Positions 42,378 through 50,118 of a stretch of DNA of 51,196 nucleotides are shown here, in pieces. The notes under the pieces are model-generated. The model was not told the DNA's origin and made no database searches. It saw only the letters and a list, made by a program, of their open reading frames with translations. How positions within the stretch are numbered: the first letter of the stretch is position 1; each line of letters starts with the position of its first letter. Source of the DNA: Thermoanaerobacterales bacterium UBA4880 (GTDB taxonomy: Bacteria; Bacillota; Thermoanaerobacteria; Thermoanaerobacterales; UBA4877); assembly GCA_002399285.1 (NCBI GenBank), contig DHDI01000010.1, forward strand, positions 1-51,196, written 5' to 3'. The position numbers and the translations under genes were made by a program.

Positions 42378-43928
42378 TTAATTTCCAGTTGCTTTAGACA
42401 ACATATTATATATCATTGAGGCCGTCTCAGCTCTCGTGGCGCTGCCACCCGGTTTAAAGCTGCCGTCTCCATAGCCCTGGATAAGCCCTGCTTTATAAGC
42501 TGCGTTTATGTAGCTTTCAGCCCAGGAACTGCCGGTATCGCCGAATATGCGGCCGTTCGACGGCTGCAGACCTGCGGCCTTGGCAAGTATGGAGGCCATC
42601 TCTTCTCTGGTGATTTTATTGTCCGGACGGAAACTCCCGTCGGGATACCCGGTTATCAGGCCCTTGCTCTCCAGCGCTCCTATATATCCTCTTGCCCAAT
42701 GAGAGTAGGTATCCTTGTAGTCGGCATTCTGCGTGCCGATGTTTTGGGCGGTACATATCATCTTTGCAAACTCCGCCCTGGTGACCGTACTGTTGGGGCT
42801 GAACCTGCCGTCTGTATATCCGTTTATTATATTTTTAGATTTAAGGCTGATTATCTGATCCTCCGCCCAGTGGTCTATGACGTCGGAGAATGCTATCTGA
42901 TTATATTTTCCATCGCCCATGAGCACATTCCAGTATTTTTCATTTTCATCGCCAAGCTTCCATATGCCCACGCCGGCCAGGCCGTACTTTTCTATGAGAG
43001 CTATCTTATGCCCTATGCTGTGTTCATCTTCCAGCCAGACCACATGCTTGAACCCATCCTTATAGTATTCCATATTGACTTCTTTTGCAGTATTGTCAAA
43101 CTTCACCTTCGTATTGGACATATTGGCGATTTTACCCGCATCCTTTTGGTTGAGCGATTTAGTCCCCACTTCGGACCAGTCGTAGCCGTATGCGGCCAGG
43201 CCCAGCAAGATCTTGTCTGCCTGCATATTGTCCGCGGCGTATTTTATCACTTTTTCCGTCCACCCCACGGACGCGATCGGCCCGGGAAGTCCTCCGCTCC
43301 AGTGCTCGTCGTACGCCATTATCATGACATAATCGGCGGTTTTACCTATTTCCTTATAATCGAAGCCGCCCGACCAACTGTCCTGACTGTCAAAAGTCTT
43401 GGCCGGTATGGCAGCGGTAAGTACATATTTGCCGGCGAACCGGTCCTTCAACTCCCTTAGGAACGTATTATAGTCATTACGCAGACTGTAGGGAATGTTT
43501 TCTATATCTATGTTCACACCCTCAAAACCCAGGCTCATCTTGCTCATTATCGAGTCGATGAGGGCTTTGCGGCTGCTGGGTGATGAGAGAATATCCTCCG
43601 CCAGTTTGGCATTAAACCCATGGTCGTAGTTGTATATGACCATGAGAGGCTTTGCACCGCTGGATACGGCGGCATTTATAATATCCGTGTGATCGCTGCC
43701 CACCAGTCCCTGCTGCGAAATAAGATAAGCGAAGGACGAGATCATGTCCAGCCTTCCCTTGTTGCTGTTTATGGACTGGACCGAGGCGACGTCTGAAGCG
43801 TAATCCTTGGTGGCGTATCCCATCACAGTCATATTGCCCTTGCCCTCGGTGCCCGTCATATGTATAGATAACGGAATTACTAAAGCCATTATGAGCAGTA
43901 AGCTCACTGCCCTGATGTATCTGTTCAA
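42378..43928 (-). CDS. GH18 glycosidase with three SLH domains
   Basis: 516 residues. A signal peptide (about 1-27) leads to a GH18 barrel (about 30-325) related to YaaH/SleL wall hydrolases. GFEGVNIDIENIP holds D141 and the catalytic E143, and VMIMAYDEHW supplies the usual Tyr/Asp. Three SLH domains follow: FSDVIDHWAEDQI/NGYTDGRFSPNSTVTRAEFA, YSHWARGYIGAL/TGYPDGSFRPDNKITREEMA, and the last with QGYGDGSFKPGGSATRAETA. SLH domains bind pyruvylated wall polymer, made by CsaB encoded 5 kb away. It likely trims peptidoglycan or chitin-like glycan at the surface. The start follows AAGGGGGAC. Confidence 0.93.
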   Translation of the reverse strand: MNRYIRAVSLLLIMALVIPLSIHMTGTEGKGNMTVMGYATKDYASDVASVQSINSNKGRLDMISSFAYLISQQGLVGSDHTDIINAAVSSGAKPLMVIYNYDHGFNAKLAEDILSSPSSRKALIDSIMSKMSLGFEGVNIDIENIPYSLRNDYNTFLRELKDRFAGKYVLTAAIPAKTFDSQDSWSGGFDYKEIGKTADYVMIMAYDEHWSGGLPGPIASVGWTEKVIKYAADNMQADKILLGLAAYGYDWSEVGTKSLNQKDAGKIANMSNTKVKFDNTAKEVNMEYYKDGFKHVVWLEDEHSIGHKIALIEKYGLAGVGIWKLGDENEKYWNVLMGDGKYNQIAFSDVIDHWAEDQIISLKSKNIINGYTDGRFSPNSTVTRAEFAKMICTAQNIGTQNADYKDTYSHWARGYIGALESKGLITGYPDGSFRPDNKITREEMASILAKAAGLQPSNGRIFGDTGSSWAESYINAAYKAGLIQGYGDGSFKPGGSATRAETASMIYNMLSKATGN

Positions 43929-44123
43929 ATTAAGTCCCCCTTATGAAAGTACTAAGTCCATTTTATAGGACTCACGGATATGTCACAAGTAAAGATGATT
44001 TCCATATCAGTAATAAATTAGATAAAGGGCTGGCTTACTTTTCACAATTATTGACTGCATATAAAGGAAATCGCTTTTTAGTATCGAATTAATATAGAAA
44101 CAATATAATCCGGAGGCGATCAG

Positions 44124-45143
44124 ATGAATACTGTTCCGATAGAAGAAGCGGTGGGCATGGTACTTCCCCATGACCTCACCAGGATAGTGCCGGGAGAGAT
44201 AAAGAGGGTGGAGTTTAAGAAGGGCCACATAATACGGGAGCAGGACATTGAGATATTAAAGAGCATGGGTAAAGACCATATCTATGTCATGGAACTTAAT
44301 GAAGGATATCTCCATGAAAATACCGCGGCCTCGCGTATGGCTTCGGCCATAGGAGGAAAAAGCCTGTCCATCGGCGAGCCGAAGGAGGGGAAGGCGGAGT
44401 TCAAGGCCAAGACCGACGGTATATTCAGGGTGGATACGGAGAAACTTTATGATATTTCCGATATAGACGGACTGACCATATCCACGATACACGACTATAC
44501 ACCCGTAAAGGCGGGCAAACATGCGGCAAGCTGCAAGATAACCCCTCTTGTGATAGAAGAGAGCAGGATCGAAGAGGCAGAGAGGATAGCGGGAGACGAT
44601 GGGATATTCCGCATTCTGCCCTTTGCCGATAAAAAGGTCGGCTTTGTTATAACGGGGGACGAGGTCTATTACGGCAGGATAAAGGACGGATTTTTACCGG
44701 TATTCAAGGAGAAGCTGGAGGAATACGGCGGGCAGTTTTTGGACGTTGTCTACTGTCCCGACGAGGCCGGCAAGATAACCGAAGCCATCCTGAGTTTGAT
44801 AGGCAGGGGAGCGCAGATAATATGCACGGGCGGCGGTATGGCGGTGGATGCCGACGACGCCACGCCGGACGGCATAAGAAATACGGGCGCTGAGATAGTG
44901 AAGTATGGGACGGGCGTACTGCCGGGAGGCGTATTTATGATGGCGTATCTTGGGGATATTCCCATACTGGGCGTTCCGGCGTGCGCGATATTTGACGGGA
45001 GGACCATATTTGACATACTGTATCCCAGGGTGCTGGCGGATATCAGGATAACACGGAGGGATATCGTCATGCTGTCTCACGGGGGACTGTGCCAGAAGTG
45101 CGGGGTCTGTTATTATCCGGTATGCCCGTTTGGAAAGCCATGA
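44124..45143 (+). CDS. Molybdopterin-binding protein with C-terminal Cys cluster
   Basis: 339 residues. The central and C-terminal part (about 170-310) is the MoaB/MogA/MoeA-type fold: VGFVITGDEVYYGRIKDGF, GAQIICTGGGMAVDADDATPDGI, GTGVLPGGVFM. The N-terminal 160 residues resemble a MoeA-like head. The tail has CQKCGVCYYPVCPFG, four Cys that could bind a metal or cluster. Relatives sit beside molybdenum hydroxylase (xanthine dehydrogenase family) genes. Here it is followed by MocA and XdhC but no hydroxylase. ATG 44124 follows CCGGAGGCG. Confidence 0.82.
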   Translation: MNTVPIEEAVGMVLPHDLTRIVPGEIKRVEFKKGHIIREQDIEILKSMGKDHIYVMELNEGYLHENTAASRMASAIGGKSLSIGEPKEGKAEFKAKTDGIFRVDTEKLYDISDIDGLTISTIHDYTPVKAGKHAASCKITPLVIEESRIEEAERIAGDDGIFRILPFADKKVGFVITGDEVYYGRIKDGFLPVFKEKLEEYGGQFLDVVYCPDEAGKITEAILSLIGRGAQIICTGGGMAVDADDATPDGIRNTGAEIVKYGTGVLPGGVFMMAYLGDIPILGVPACAIFDGRTIFDILYPRVLADIRITRRDIVMLSHGGLCQKCGVCYYPVCPFGKP

Positions 45144-45153
45144 GGGGAGAGAT

Positions 45154-45738
45154 ATGAAGATAGCAGGAGTGATACTGGCGGCGGGTTTTTCGGCGAGGAT
45201 GGGCAGGGAGAAACTCACGCTGCCCTCGGGCAGCAGCACCATCATAGAAAGGGTGCTGGAGGAGGCGGCTTCTTCCTCGATGGACGATGTATGCCTGGTA
45301 TACAGGAGCAGGGAGGTCGGCGATACCGGCAGAAGGTACGGCGTGAGGATAGTATATAATGAGATGACGGAGGAGGGCATGGCGTCGTCCATAGTGAAGG
45401 GAGTATCGGCATCGGGCCGTGCGGACGGATACATGATCATGCTGGGGGATATGCCGTTCGTTACCCGGGAAATAATAGACGGGATCATCGGCCGGTTCAA
45501 TGATGCGGGGGATATCGTCGTGCCGGTGTGCAGCGGGAGGGACGGCCATCCCGTGCTGATAGGCGGCGGCTATTCTGACGAGTTGCTGGCGCTGGGGGAC
45601 GATATAGGGGCCAGGCCGGTCTTGTCGTCCCATGCGGACAGGATCATAAGGCTGGAGTGCGGCAACTCCGTTCTTACCGACATAGATACGCCGGAGGAAT
45701 ATATCAGGATAGGGAGTGAGGTAAACGGATATATATGA
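45154..45738 (+). CDS. MocA-type nucleotidyltransferase (molybdenum cofactor)
   Basis: 194 residues of the NTP-transferase family. VILAAGFSARMGREKL is the nucleotide-binding loop, and MIMLGDMPFVTREII, GRDGHPVLIG and LTDIDTPEEY are typical of MocA. MocA attaches CMP to molybdopterin for xanthine-dehydrogenase-type enzymes. ATG 45154 follows GAGGGGAGAG. Its stop overlaps an out-of-frame ATG of the next gene (ATGA at 45735). Confidence 0.87.
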   Translation: MKIAGVILAAGFSARMGREKLTLPSGSSTIIERVLEEAASSSMDDVCLVYRSREVGDTGRRYGVRIVYNEMTEEGMASSIVKGVSASGRADGYMIMLGDMPFVTREIIDGIIGRFNDAGDIVVPVCSGRDGHPVLIGGGYSDELLALGDDIGARPVLSSHADRIIRLECGNSVLTDIDTPEEYIRIGSEVNGYI

Positions 45739-46525
45739 GGAGATCGCAAGGGCAGCGGAACAGAGAAGAAATATCTGCGTAGCCACCATAATATCCACCA
45801 AGGGCTCCGTTCCCCGGCATAATGCCAAGATGATCGTATACGAAGACGGAAGCATATCGGGGACCATAGGCGGAGGCGGCCTTGAGCAGCAGGCTGTAAG
45901 CGACGCGCTGAAAGCCATAAAGAGCGGGAGGTCTTTTAAGAAAGAGTACGTGCTGGCACGAGAGGTTTCCGGAGGATTGGATTCCGAGTGCGGCGGAACA
46001 GCAGAGATATTTTTTGAGGTGATAATAGGGAAATTGACGGCGGTGCTTGCGGGAGGAGGGCATGTGGGCCATGCCCTCGCGGGGCTGCTGGAGTTTCTCG
46101 GCTATGATTATATCGTGATGGACGACAGGAAGGAGATCGCGGACAGGGAGAGATTCCCCGCGGCTTCCAAAATCATCTGCTCTCCGTATAATGAAGGGAT
46201 AAAGCAGCTGGAGGTATTGCCGTCCTATGCCGTCGTCATAGCCACGGAAGGGCATACGCACGACAGGGAGGTCCTTTCGGCGGTGTTGGATATGCCAGCG
46301 TTCTACATAGGCATGATAGGCAGCCGCAGGAAGGTGGCAAACACATTTAGATCCATGATCGAGGACGGCTGCGATGCGGAAAAGCTGAAAAGGGTAAATT
46401 CTCCGATAGGGCTGGATCTGGGGGCGGAGACCCCCGAAGAAATAGCGGTGAGCATAGTTTCGGAGATGATGGCGGCCTATAATGGCAAGACGGCCAGGCC
46501 GCTGAGAGAATTACCGAATATGTAG
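45731..46525 (+). CDS. XdhC/CoxI family maturation protein, start codon unclear
   Basis: About 264 codons. XdhC blocks are clear: VATIISTKGSVPRHNAKMIV, GTIGGGGLEQ, then the Rossmann part LAGGGHVGHALAGLLEFLGY, ATEGHTHDREVL and GMIGSRRKVANTF, and PIGLDLGAETPEEIAVSI. XdhC delivers sulfurated Mo cofactor to hydroxylases. The conserved N-terminus (IYEEIARAAEQRRN) lies upstream of the first in-frame ATG (45830), yet no ATG, GTG or TTG occurs between the in-frame TAA at 45722 and that ATG. An ATG at 45735 overlaps the mocA stop but is out of frame by one base. Either one base is missing near 45738, or initiation uses a rare codon such as ATA 45731. Confidence 0.78.
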   Translation: MYEEIARAAEQRRNICVATIISTKGSVPRHNAKMIVYEDGSISGTIGGGGLEQQAVSDALKAIKSGRSFKKEYVLAREVSGGLDSECGGTAEIFFEVIIGKLTAVLAGGGHVGHALAGLLEFLGYDYIVMDDRKEIADRERFPAASKIICSPYNEGIKQLEVLPSYAVVIATEGHTHDREVLSAVLDMPAFYIGMIGSRRKVANTFRSMIEDGCDAEKLKRVNSPIGLDLGAETPEEIAVSIVSEMMAAYNGKTARPLRELPNM

Positions 46526-46578
46526 GTCTAATTTTACACCCCAACCTCATAAAATACTGTAGGAGGGGGTGTATATTT

Positions 46579-46860
46579 ATGGACGAAAAGATTGCGGCCG
46601 GGCAAAACGTCACACTGGAAAGCAGAAAGAAGATAACTGCCACTGGAGTGGAGGACGTACAGAATTTCAGCGACGACAGCATCACCCTTTCGACCTCGCT
46701 GGGCGTCCTTACGATAAGGGGGCAGAATATGCATATAACGCGCTATAGTCTGGAAGACGGAAAACTCACTATAGACGGAGATATAGACAGCCTGACTTAT
46801 ATTCAGGGACAAAGGCCTAAGGAAAAAGAAGGCGGAGTAATGAAAAGGATCTTTAAATAG
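46579..46860 (+). CDS. yabP: Sporulation protein YabP
   Basis: 93 residues. The beta-rich YabP fold is seen in NVTLESRKKITATGVEDVQNF and SLGVLTIRGQNMHITRYSLE with LTIDGDIDSLTY. In B. subtilis yabP mutants are blocked after engulfment. The start follows TAGGAGGGGG. First gene of yabP-yabQ-divIC-S1; the usual upstream gene for RqcP (S4 domain) is not present here. Confidence 0.93.
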   Translation: MDEKIAAGQNVTLESRKKITATGVEDVQNFSDDSITLSTSLGVLTIRGQNMHITRYSLEDGKLTIDGDIDSLTYIQGQRPKEKEGGVMKRIFK

Positions 46861-46900
46861 GCTGCACTGTGGCCTATTTTTATATCTTAGGGGTGTATGT

Positions 46901-47320
46901 ATGGACATAACAGCAGAGGTATATGCCTTCCTCACCATGGTCTACTGCGGCATTTTAATGGGGGTATTATTCGATATTTACCGGCAAAAAAGGCGCCGCT
47001 TCAGAAAAATAAAGATACTTGACTCCATAGAGGACATACTCTTTTGGATAATACAGGCAGGCGTTCTTTTTTTATTCCTCTATTGGAGCAACTATGGCGA
47101 GATCAGGATGTTTTCCATAATGGGCGCCATAGCGGGGGCCGTCTTATACCATTACACATTGAGCTTTATCGTGGTAAAAATATTGGATATAATATTCTCG
47201 GCCATAGTCGGTTCTTTCCATATAATAATGATGGCAGTCGGATGGGTAACGCATATTATAGGTATGGGAGCAAAAAAGGCGGGAGGAATAAATTTTTTTC
47301 ACAGAAGTAAAAGGAATTGA
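46901..47320 (+). CDS. yabQ: Spore cortex protein YabQ
   Basis: 139 residues, about four membrane helices. It begins DITAEVYAFLTMVYCGILMG, followed by DIYRQKRRRFRK and DSIEDILFWIIQAGVLF, the YabQ pattern. YabQ sits in the outer forespore membrane and is needed for cortex formation. It is 40 bp after yabP. Confidence 0.92.
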   Translation: MDITAEVYAFLTMVYCGILMGVLFDIYRQKRRRFRKIKILDSIEDILFWIIQAGVLFLFLYWSNYGEIRMFSIMGAIAGAVLYHYTLSFIVVKILDIIFSAIVGSFHIIMMAVGWVTHIIGMGAKKAGGINFFHRSKRN

Positions 47321-47358
47321 TTAACGTATGTCGAATATATATATAAGGGGATGTCCAT

Positions 47359-47655
47359 ATGAAGAAACTGATCAAAGAATTTCTGTTCGTAGTACTGGCC
47401 ATCTATATATCCGTCACGCTGATAGGCCAGCAGATGACCATAAGGCGCATGGAGGCAAAGAAGGCTGGTCTCAGCGAACAGATACTGCAGGCAAAGAAGG
47501 AAACCGAAAACTATAATAAGACGCTGAAAGAGGTTTCGACCGATGCCTATGCGGAGAAGATCGCCAGAGAAAAACTGGGGTTGGTAAGAGACGGGGACAT
47601 CATCTACGTAGATACGGGAAAGTTTGCAGATCCGATAAGGGGGGCCGGAAAGTAG
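47359..47655 (+). CDS. divIC: Septum formation initiator (DivIC/FtsB-like)
   Basis: 98 residues: a membrane helix at about 7-24, a coiled coil (MTIRRMEAKKAGLSEQILQA and onward), and the closing AYAEKIAREKLGLVRDGDII typical of DivIC/FtsB. It links FtsL and FtsQ/DivIB in the division complex. Placement after yabQ is conserved. Confidence 0.9.
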   Translation: MKKLIKEFLFVVLAIYISVTLIGQQMTIRRMEAKKAGLSEQILQAKKETENYNKTLKEVSTDAYAEKIAREKLGLVRDGDIIYVDTGKFADPIRGAGK

Positions 47656-47731
47656 AAGATATTGAAATTTATTTTGATTTATAGTATATTATAGTCATAT
47701 TGAAAAATTTAAAGGAGGAATTATTACTTTT

Positions 47732-48145
47732 ATGCCAATTGAAGTTGGAGCGGTTATTGAAGGCACAGTCAAAAACATCACAAACTTCGGTGCCTTTGTC
47801 CAACTCCCGGATGGGAAAACGGGATTGGTTCATATATCGGAAGTTGCCGACACCTATGTGAAGGATATACATGATTACCTGAAGGAAAACGACAAGGTAA
47901 AAGTGAAGGTACTTTCCGTAGATAAAGGCGGTAAAATAAGTCTTTCTATCAAGAAGGCTGTGGATAGAAGAAGAAGCGGTCCCATGGAGTATGACAGGGG
48001 AAGAAGACAGGAGAATTCTCAGTCCTTCGAGGACAGGCTTGCAAAATTCATGAAGGACAGCGAGGAGAAACAGCAGCAGTTGAAAAAGCATCATGATGCC
48101 AGGGGCGGCCGCGGCAATACCAGAGTAAAGACATTGGAATATTGA
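47732..48145 (+). CDS. S1-domain RNA-binding protein (YabR-like)
   Basis: 137 residues. A full S1 domain lies at 3-75: GAVIEGTVKNITNFGAFVQL, KTGLVHISEVADTYVKD, VKVKVLSVDKGGKISLSI. A basic, low-complexity tail follows. It follows divIC as in Bacillus. The GGAGG site is 13 bases from ATG 47732, somewhat long, but no other start fits. Confidence 0.9.
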   Translation: MPIEVGAVIEGTVKNITNFGAFVQLPDGKTGLVHISEVADTYVKDIHDYLKENDKVKVKVLSVDKGGKISLSIKKAVDRRRSGPMEYDRGRRQENSQSFEDRLAKFMKDSEEKQQQLKKHHDARGGRGNTRVKTLEY

Positions 48146-48154
48146 GGCACACAG

Positions 48155-48186
48155 TGCATTTCACATATAGTGAGATGCATTTTTAG
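48155..48186 (+). terminator. Intrinsic terminator after the S1 gene
   Basis: TGCATTTCAC pairs with GTGAGATGCA (one G-U) around ATATA, then TTTTTAG. Confidence 0.7.
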
Positions 48187-48197
48187 TGGGGTGAAAC

Positions 48198-49061
48198 ATG
48201 TTAAAAGCAGCTATAGATATAGGTACAAATTCAACAAGACTGCTGATTATGGACACTGAGAGAATGAACAGAGTGGTAAAGAAAGTTTCCATAACAAGAC
48301 TGGGAGAAGGCGTGGACAGAGGCTTTTTGCAGCCGCAGCCGATGGCCAGGACTTTAGCCGCGGTCAAAGAATATGCGGAAGATGCCGAGAGATATGGAGT
48401 TATCCCAAGGGCCTTTGCCACAAGCGCGGTAAGAGACGCCGAAAACCGCGGAGAGTTTTGCGGCATGGTGAAAGAGGGCGCGGGCATAGACATAGAGGTC
48501 ATAGACGGAGATAAAGAGGCGGAACTGGATTTTATAGGAGCATCCGCTCTCTTCCCCAAAGACGAGTCCAAACTTGTGCTGGATATCGGCGGGGGAAGCA
48601 CCGAATTTATAAAGGGAATGCAAAACATATCGGACAAATTCAGCTTAAATATGGGCTCCGTCAGGTTTACTGAAAGATTCATTTCGGCGGGCAACCTTGC
48701 CGGACTCTGCGAAGAAGTTGAAGATATGCTCAAGCCGCATATAAAGGATATCATCAGCGCAAAAAGGATCGTCGGCATAGGCGGCACCATAACCAGCCTG
48801 GCCTCTGTGGATATCGGCCTGGAAGAATATGATGAGTCCATGGTGCAGGGATATTTTTTGCCGGCCACACATATCAATGCAATGAGACGACGGTTTTGCA
48901 GCGCGTCACCCGATGAAATGAAAGAGATAAAGGGATTGCAGAGAGGCAGAGAGGATATAATACTGGCAGGCACGGCAATACTGGAAGAGAGCCTGGATAT
49001 GCTCAAGGCGGACGGCATATGCGTGAGCGACTGGGACAACCTCGAAGGCTATCTGCTGTAG
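48198..49061 (+). CDS. Ppx/GppA-family exopolyphosphatase or guanosine pentaphosphatase
   Basis: 287 residues, the short form with only the ASKHA core. IDIGTNSTRLLIMD (phosphate loop), RAFATSAVRDAENR, LVLDIGGGSTEFI and RIVGIGGTITSLA are diagnostic. It removes phosphate from polyphosphate or pppGpp; the helical C-terminal domain of E. coli Ppx is absent. It lies after the yab block in place of the more usual spoIIE. Confidence 0.93.
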   Translation: MLKAAIDIGTNSTRLLIMDTERMNRVVKKVSITRLGEGVDRGFLQPQPMARTLAAVKEYAEDAERYGVIPRAFATSAVRDAENRGEFCGMVKEGAGIDIEVIDGDKEAELDFIGASALFPKDESKLVLDIGGGSTEFIKGMQNISDKFSLNMGSVRFTERFISAGNLAGLCEEVEDMLKPHIKDIISAKRIVGIGGTITSLASVDIGLEEYDESMVQGYFLPATHINAMRRRFCSASPDEMKEIKGLQRGREDIILAGTAILEESLDMLKADGICVSDWDNLEGYLL

Positions 49062-49161
49062 GACACAATGGTATGCTGTTATGGCCATGCGGCGTAAGCA
49101 ATAAAATTACTTTTTCAATTAACGTTTGACCACTTTTTAAGTATAAATTTGGCATAAGGTA

Positions 49162-49190
49162 TTGACAAAACCGTATACAGGCAATATAAT
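49162..49190 (+). promoter_or_regulatory. tRNA operon promoter
   Basis: TTGACA, exactly 17 bp, TATAAT, 14 bp before the first tRNA. A near-consensus promoter as expected for stable RNA. Confidence 0.85.
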
Positions 49191-49204
49191 AGAATCTGTC
49201 AGCT

Positions 49205-49293
49205 GCCGGAGTGGCGGAACTGGCAGACGCACGGGACTTAAAATCCCGCGGGCCTAAAAGCCCGTACCGGTTCGATTCCGGTCTCCGGCACCA
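49205..49293 (+). tRNA. tRNA-Leu (anticodon TAA)
   Basis: Cloverleaf with acceptor GCCGGAG/CTCCGGC, anticodon loop CTTAAAA (TAA), a long variable arm (GCGGGCCTAAAAGCCCGT) typical of class II tRNA-Leu, TTCGATTCC in the T arm and encoded CCA. Confidence 0.95.
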
Positions 49294-49316
49294 GGGCTAA
49301 GCTAAATAATAAACAT

Positions 49317-49392
49317 CGCGGGGTGGAGCAGCTGGAAGCTCGTCGGGCTCATAACCCGGAGGTCGTAGGTTCAAATCCTACCCCCGCAACCA
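49317..49392 (+). tRNA. Initiator tRNA-fMet (anticodon CAT)
   Basis: Acceptor CGCGGGG/CCCCGCA gives the unpaired C1-A72 mark of initiators. The anticodon stem carries the GGG/CCC pairs (CGGGCTCATAACCCG). CCA is encoded. Confidence 0.95.
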
Positions 49393-49398
49393 ATTTAT

Positions 49399-49475
49399 GG
49401 CGGCGTAGCTCAGTTGGCGAGAGCATTCGGTTCATACCCGAAGTGTCGGTGGTTCAAATCCACTCGCCGCTACCA
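49399..49475 (+). tRNA. Elongator tRNA-Met (anticodon CAT)
   Basis: Acceptor GGCGGCG/CGCCGCT with discriminator A, anticodon loop in CGGTTCATACCCG, GGTTCAAATCC in the T arm, encoded CCA. An Ile2 (lysidine) tRNA is the alternative, but body sequence fits Met. Confidence 0.88.
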
Positions 49476-49489
49476 AATAGAGTAAACAA

Positions 49490-49527
49490 TATCGTCGGCA
49501 GAAAGATCTGTTCGGACGATTTTTTTA
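49490..49527 (+). terminator. Terminator of the tRNA operon
   Basis: ATCGTC and GACGAT enclose an inner CAGA/TCTG stem, followed by seven T. Confidence 0.8.
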
Positions 49528-49647
49528 TAGGCAGAATTGCACCTCTGCGGCAAAGACCATAGATCTGATTTTCAAAGGCGTATTTTTTTAAATAAACCAC
49601 TCTCAATCCATTGGTATGGCAAGATAGTTAATAAGGGGCAAAATATT

Positions 49648-50007
49648 ATGCAGACGATAGACGAAGCGCTGGACAGGCTTAAGACTTCAAAATTCCGGGC
49701 CGGTTTTGCCTTGAAGGAAAAGGATAAGGCATATGTACGGGAAAAGGGAATGGAAACCATTCGCCTCCACGCACAGGATTTTGTGCGGCAGCGGTTGGCG
49801 CCGGCCGCTATACCCAACGACGGCAGACAGACTCCTATGCAAGGTCATCCGGTATTCATTGCGCAGCATGCATGCGCCTGCTGCTGCCGGGGCTGTCTCA
49901 ACAAGTGGTACGATGTGCCGAAGGACACCGAGCTGAATGAACGCCAACAGGAAAAGATCGTGAATCTGCTGACGGCTTGGATCGAGCGTCAGATGAAAGA
50001 TGAGTAG
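49648..50007 (+). CDS. DUF4186 family protein
   Basis: 119 residues. RLKTSKFRAGFALKEKD, HAQDFVRQRLAPA, HPVFIAQHACACCCRGCLNKW and DVPKDTELNERQ match DUF4186. The CACCCRGC cluster suggests metal binding. Function is unknown. ATG 49648 follows AAGGGGC. It stands alone between the tRNA operon and its own terminator. Confidence 0.87.
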   Translation: MQTIDEALDRLKTSKFRAGFALKEKDKAYVREKGMETIRLHAQDFVRQRLAPAAIPNDGRQTPMQGHPVFIAQHACACCCRGCLNKWYDVPKDTELNERQQEKIVNLLTAWIERQMKDE

Positions 50008-50033
50008 AAAACAAAGACGTTATATAAAAGGAC

Positions 50034-50066
50034 GGCCTGCACGATCGAAGTGCAAGCCATCTTTTT
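50034..50066 (+). terminator. Intrinsic terminator after the DUF4186 gene
   Basis: GGCCTGCAC pairs with GTGCAAGCC around GATCGAA, followed by ATCTTTTTA. Confidence 0.8.
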
Positions 50067-50118
50067 AGTTCTCCACTTATATGTGTTGTGCAGTAGTTTT
50101 TGGCAGAGTCTCTGAACT

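Noticed and set aside
42699..43460. Long plus-strand frame of 253 codons
   Set aside because: Shadow of the GH18-SLH gene on the other strand.
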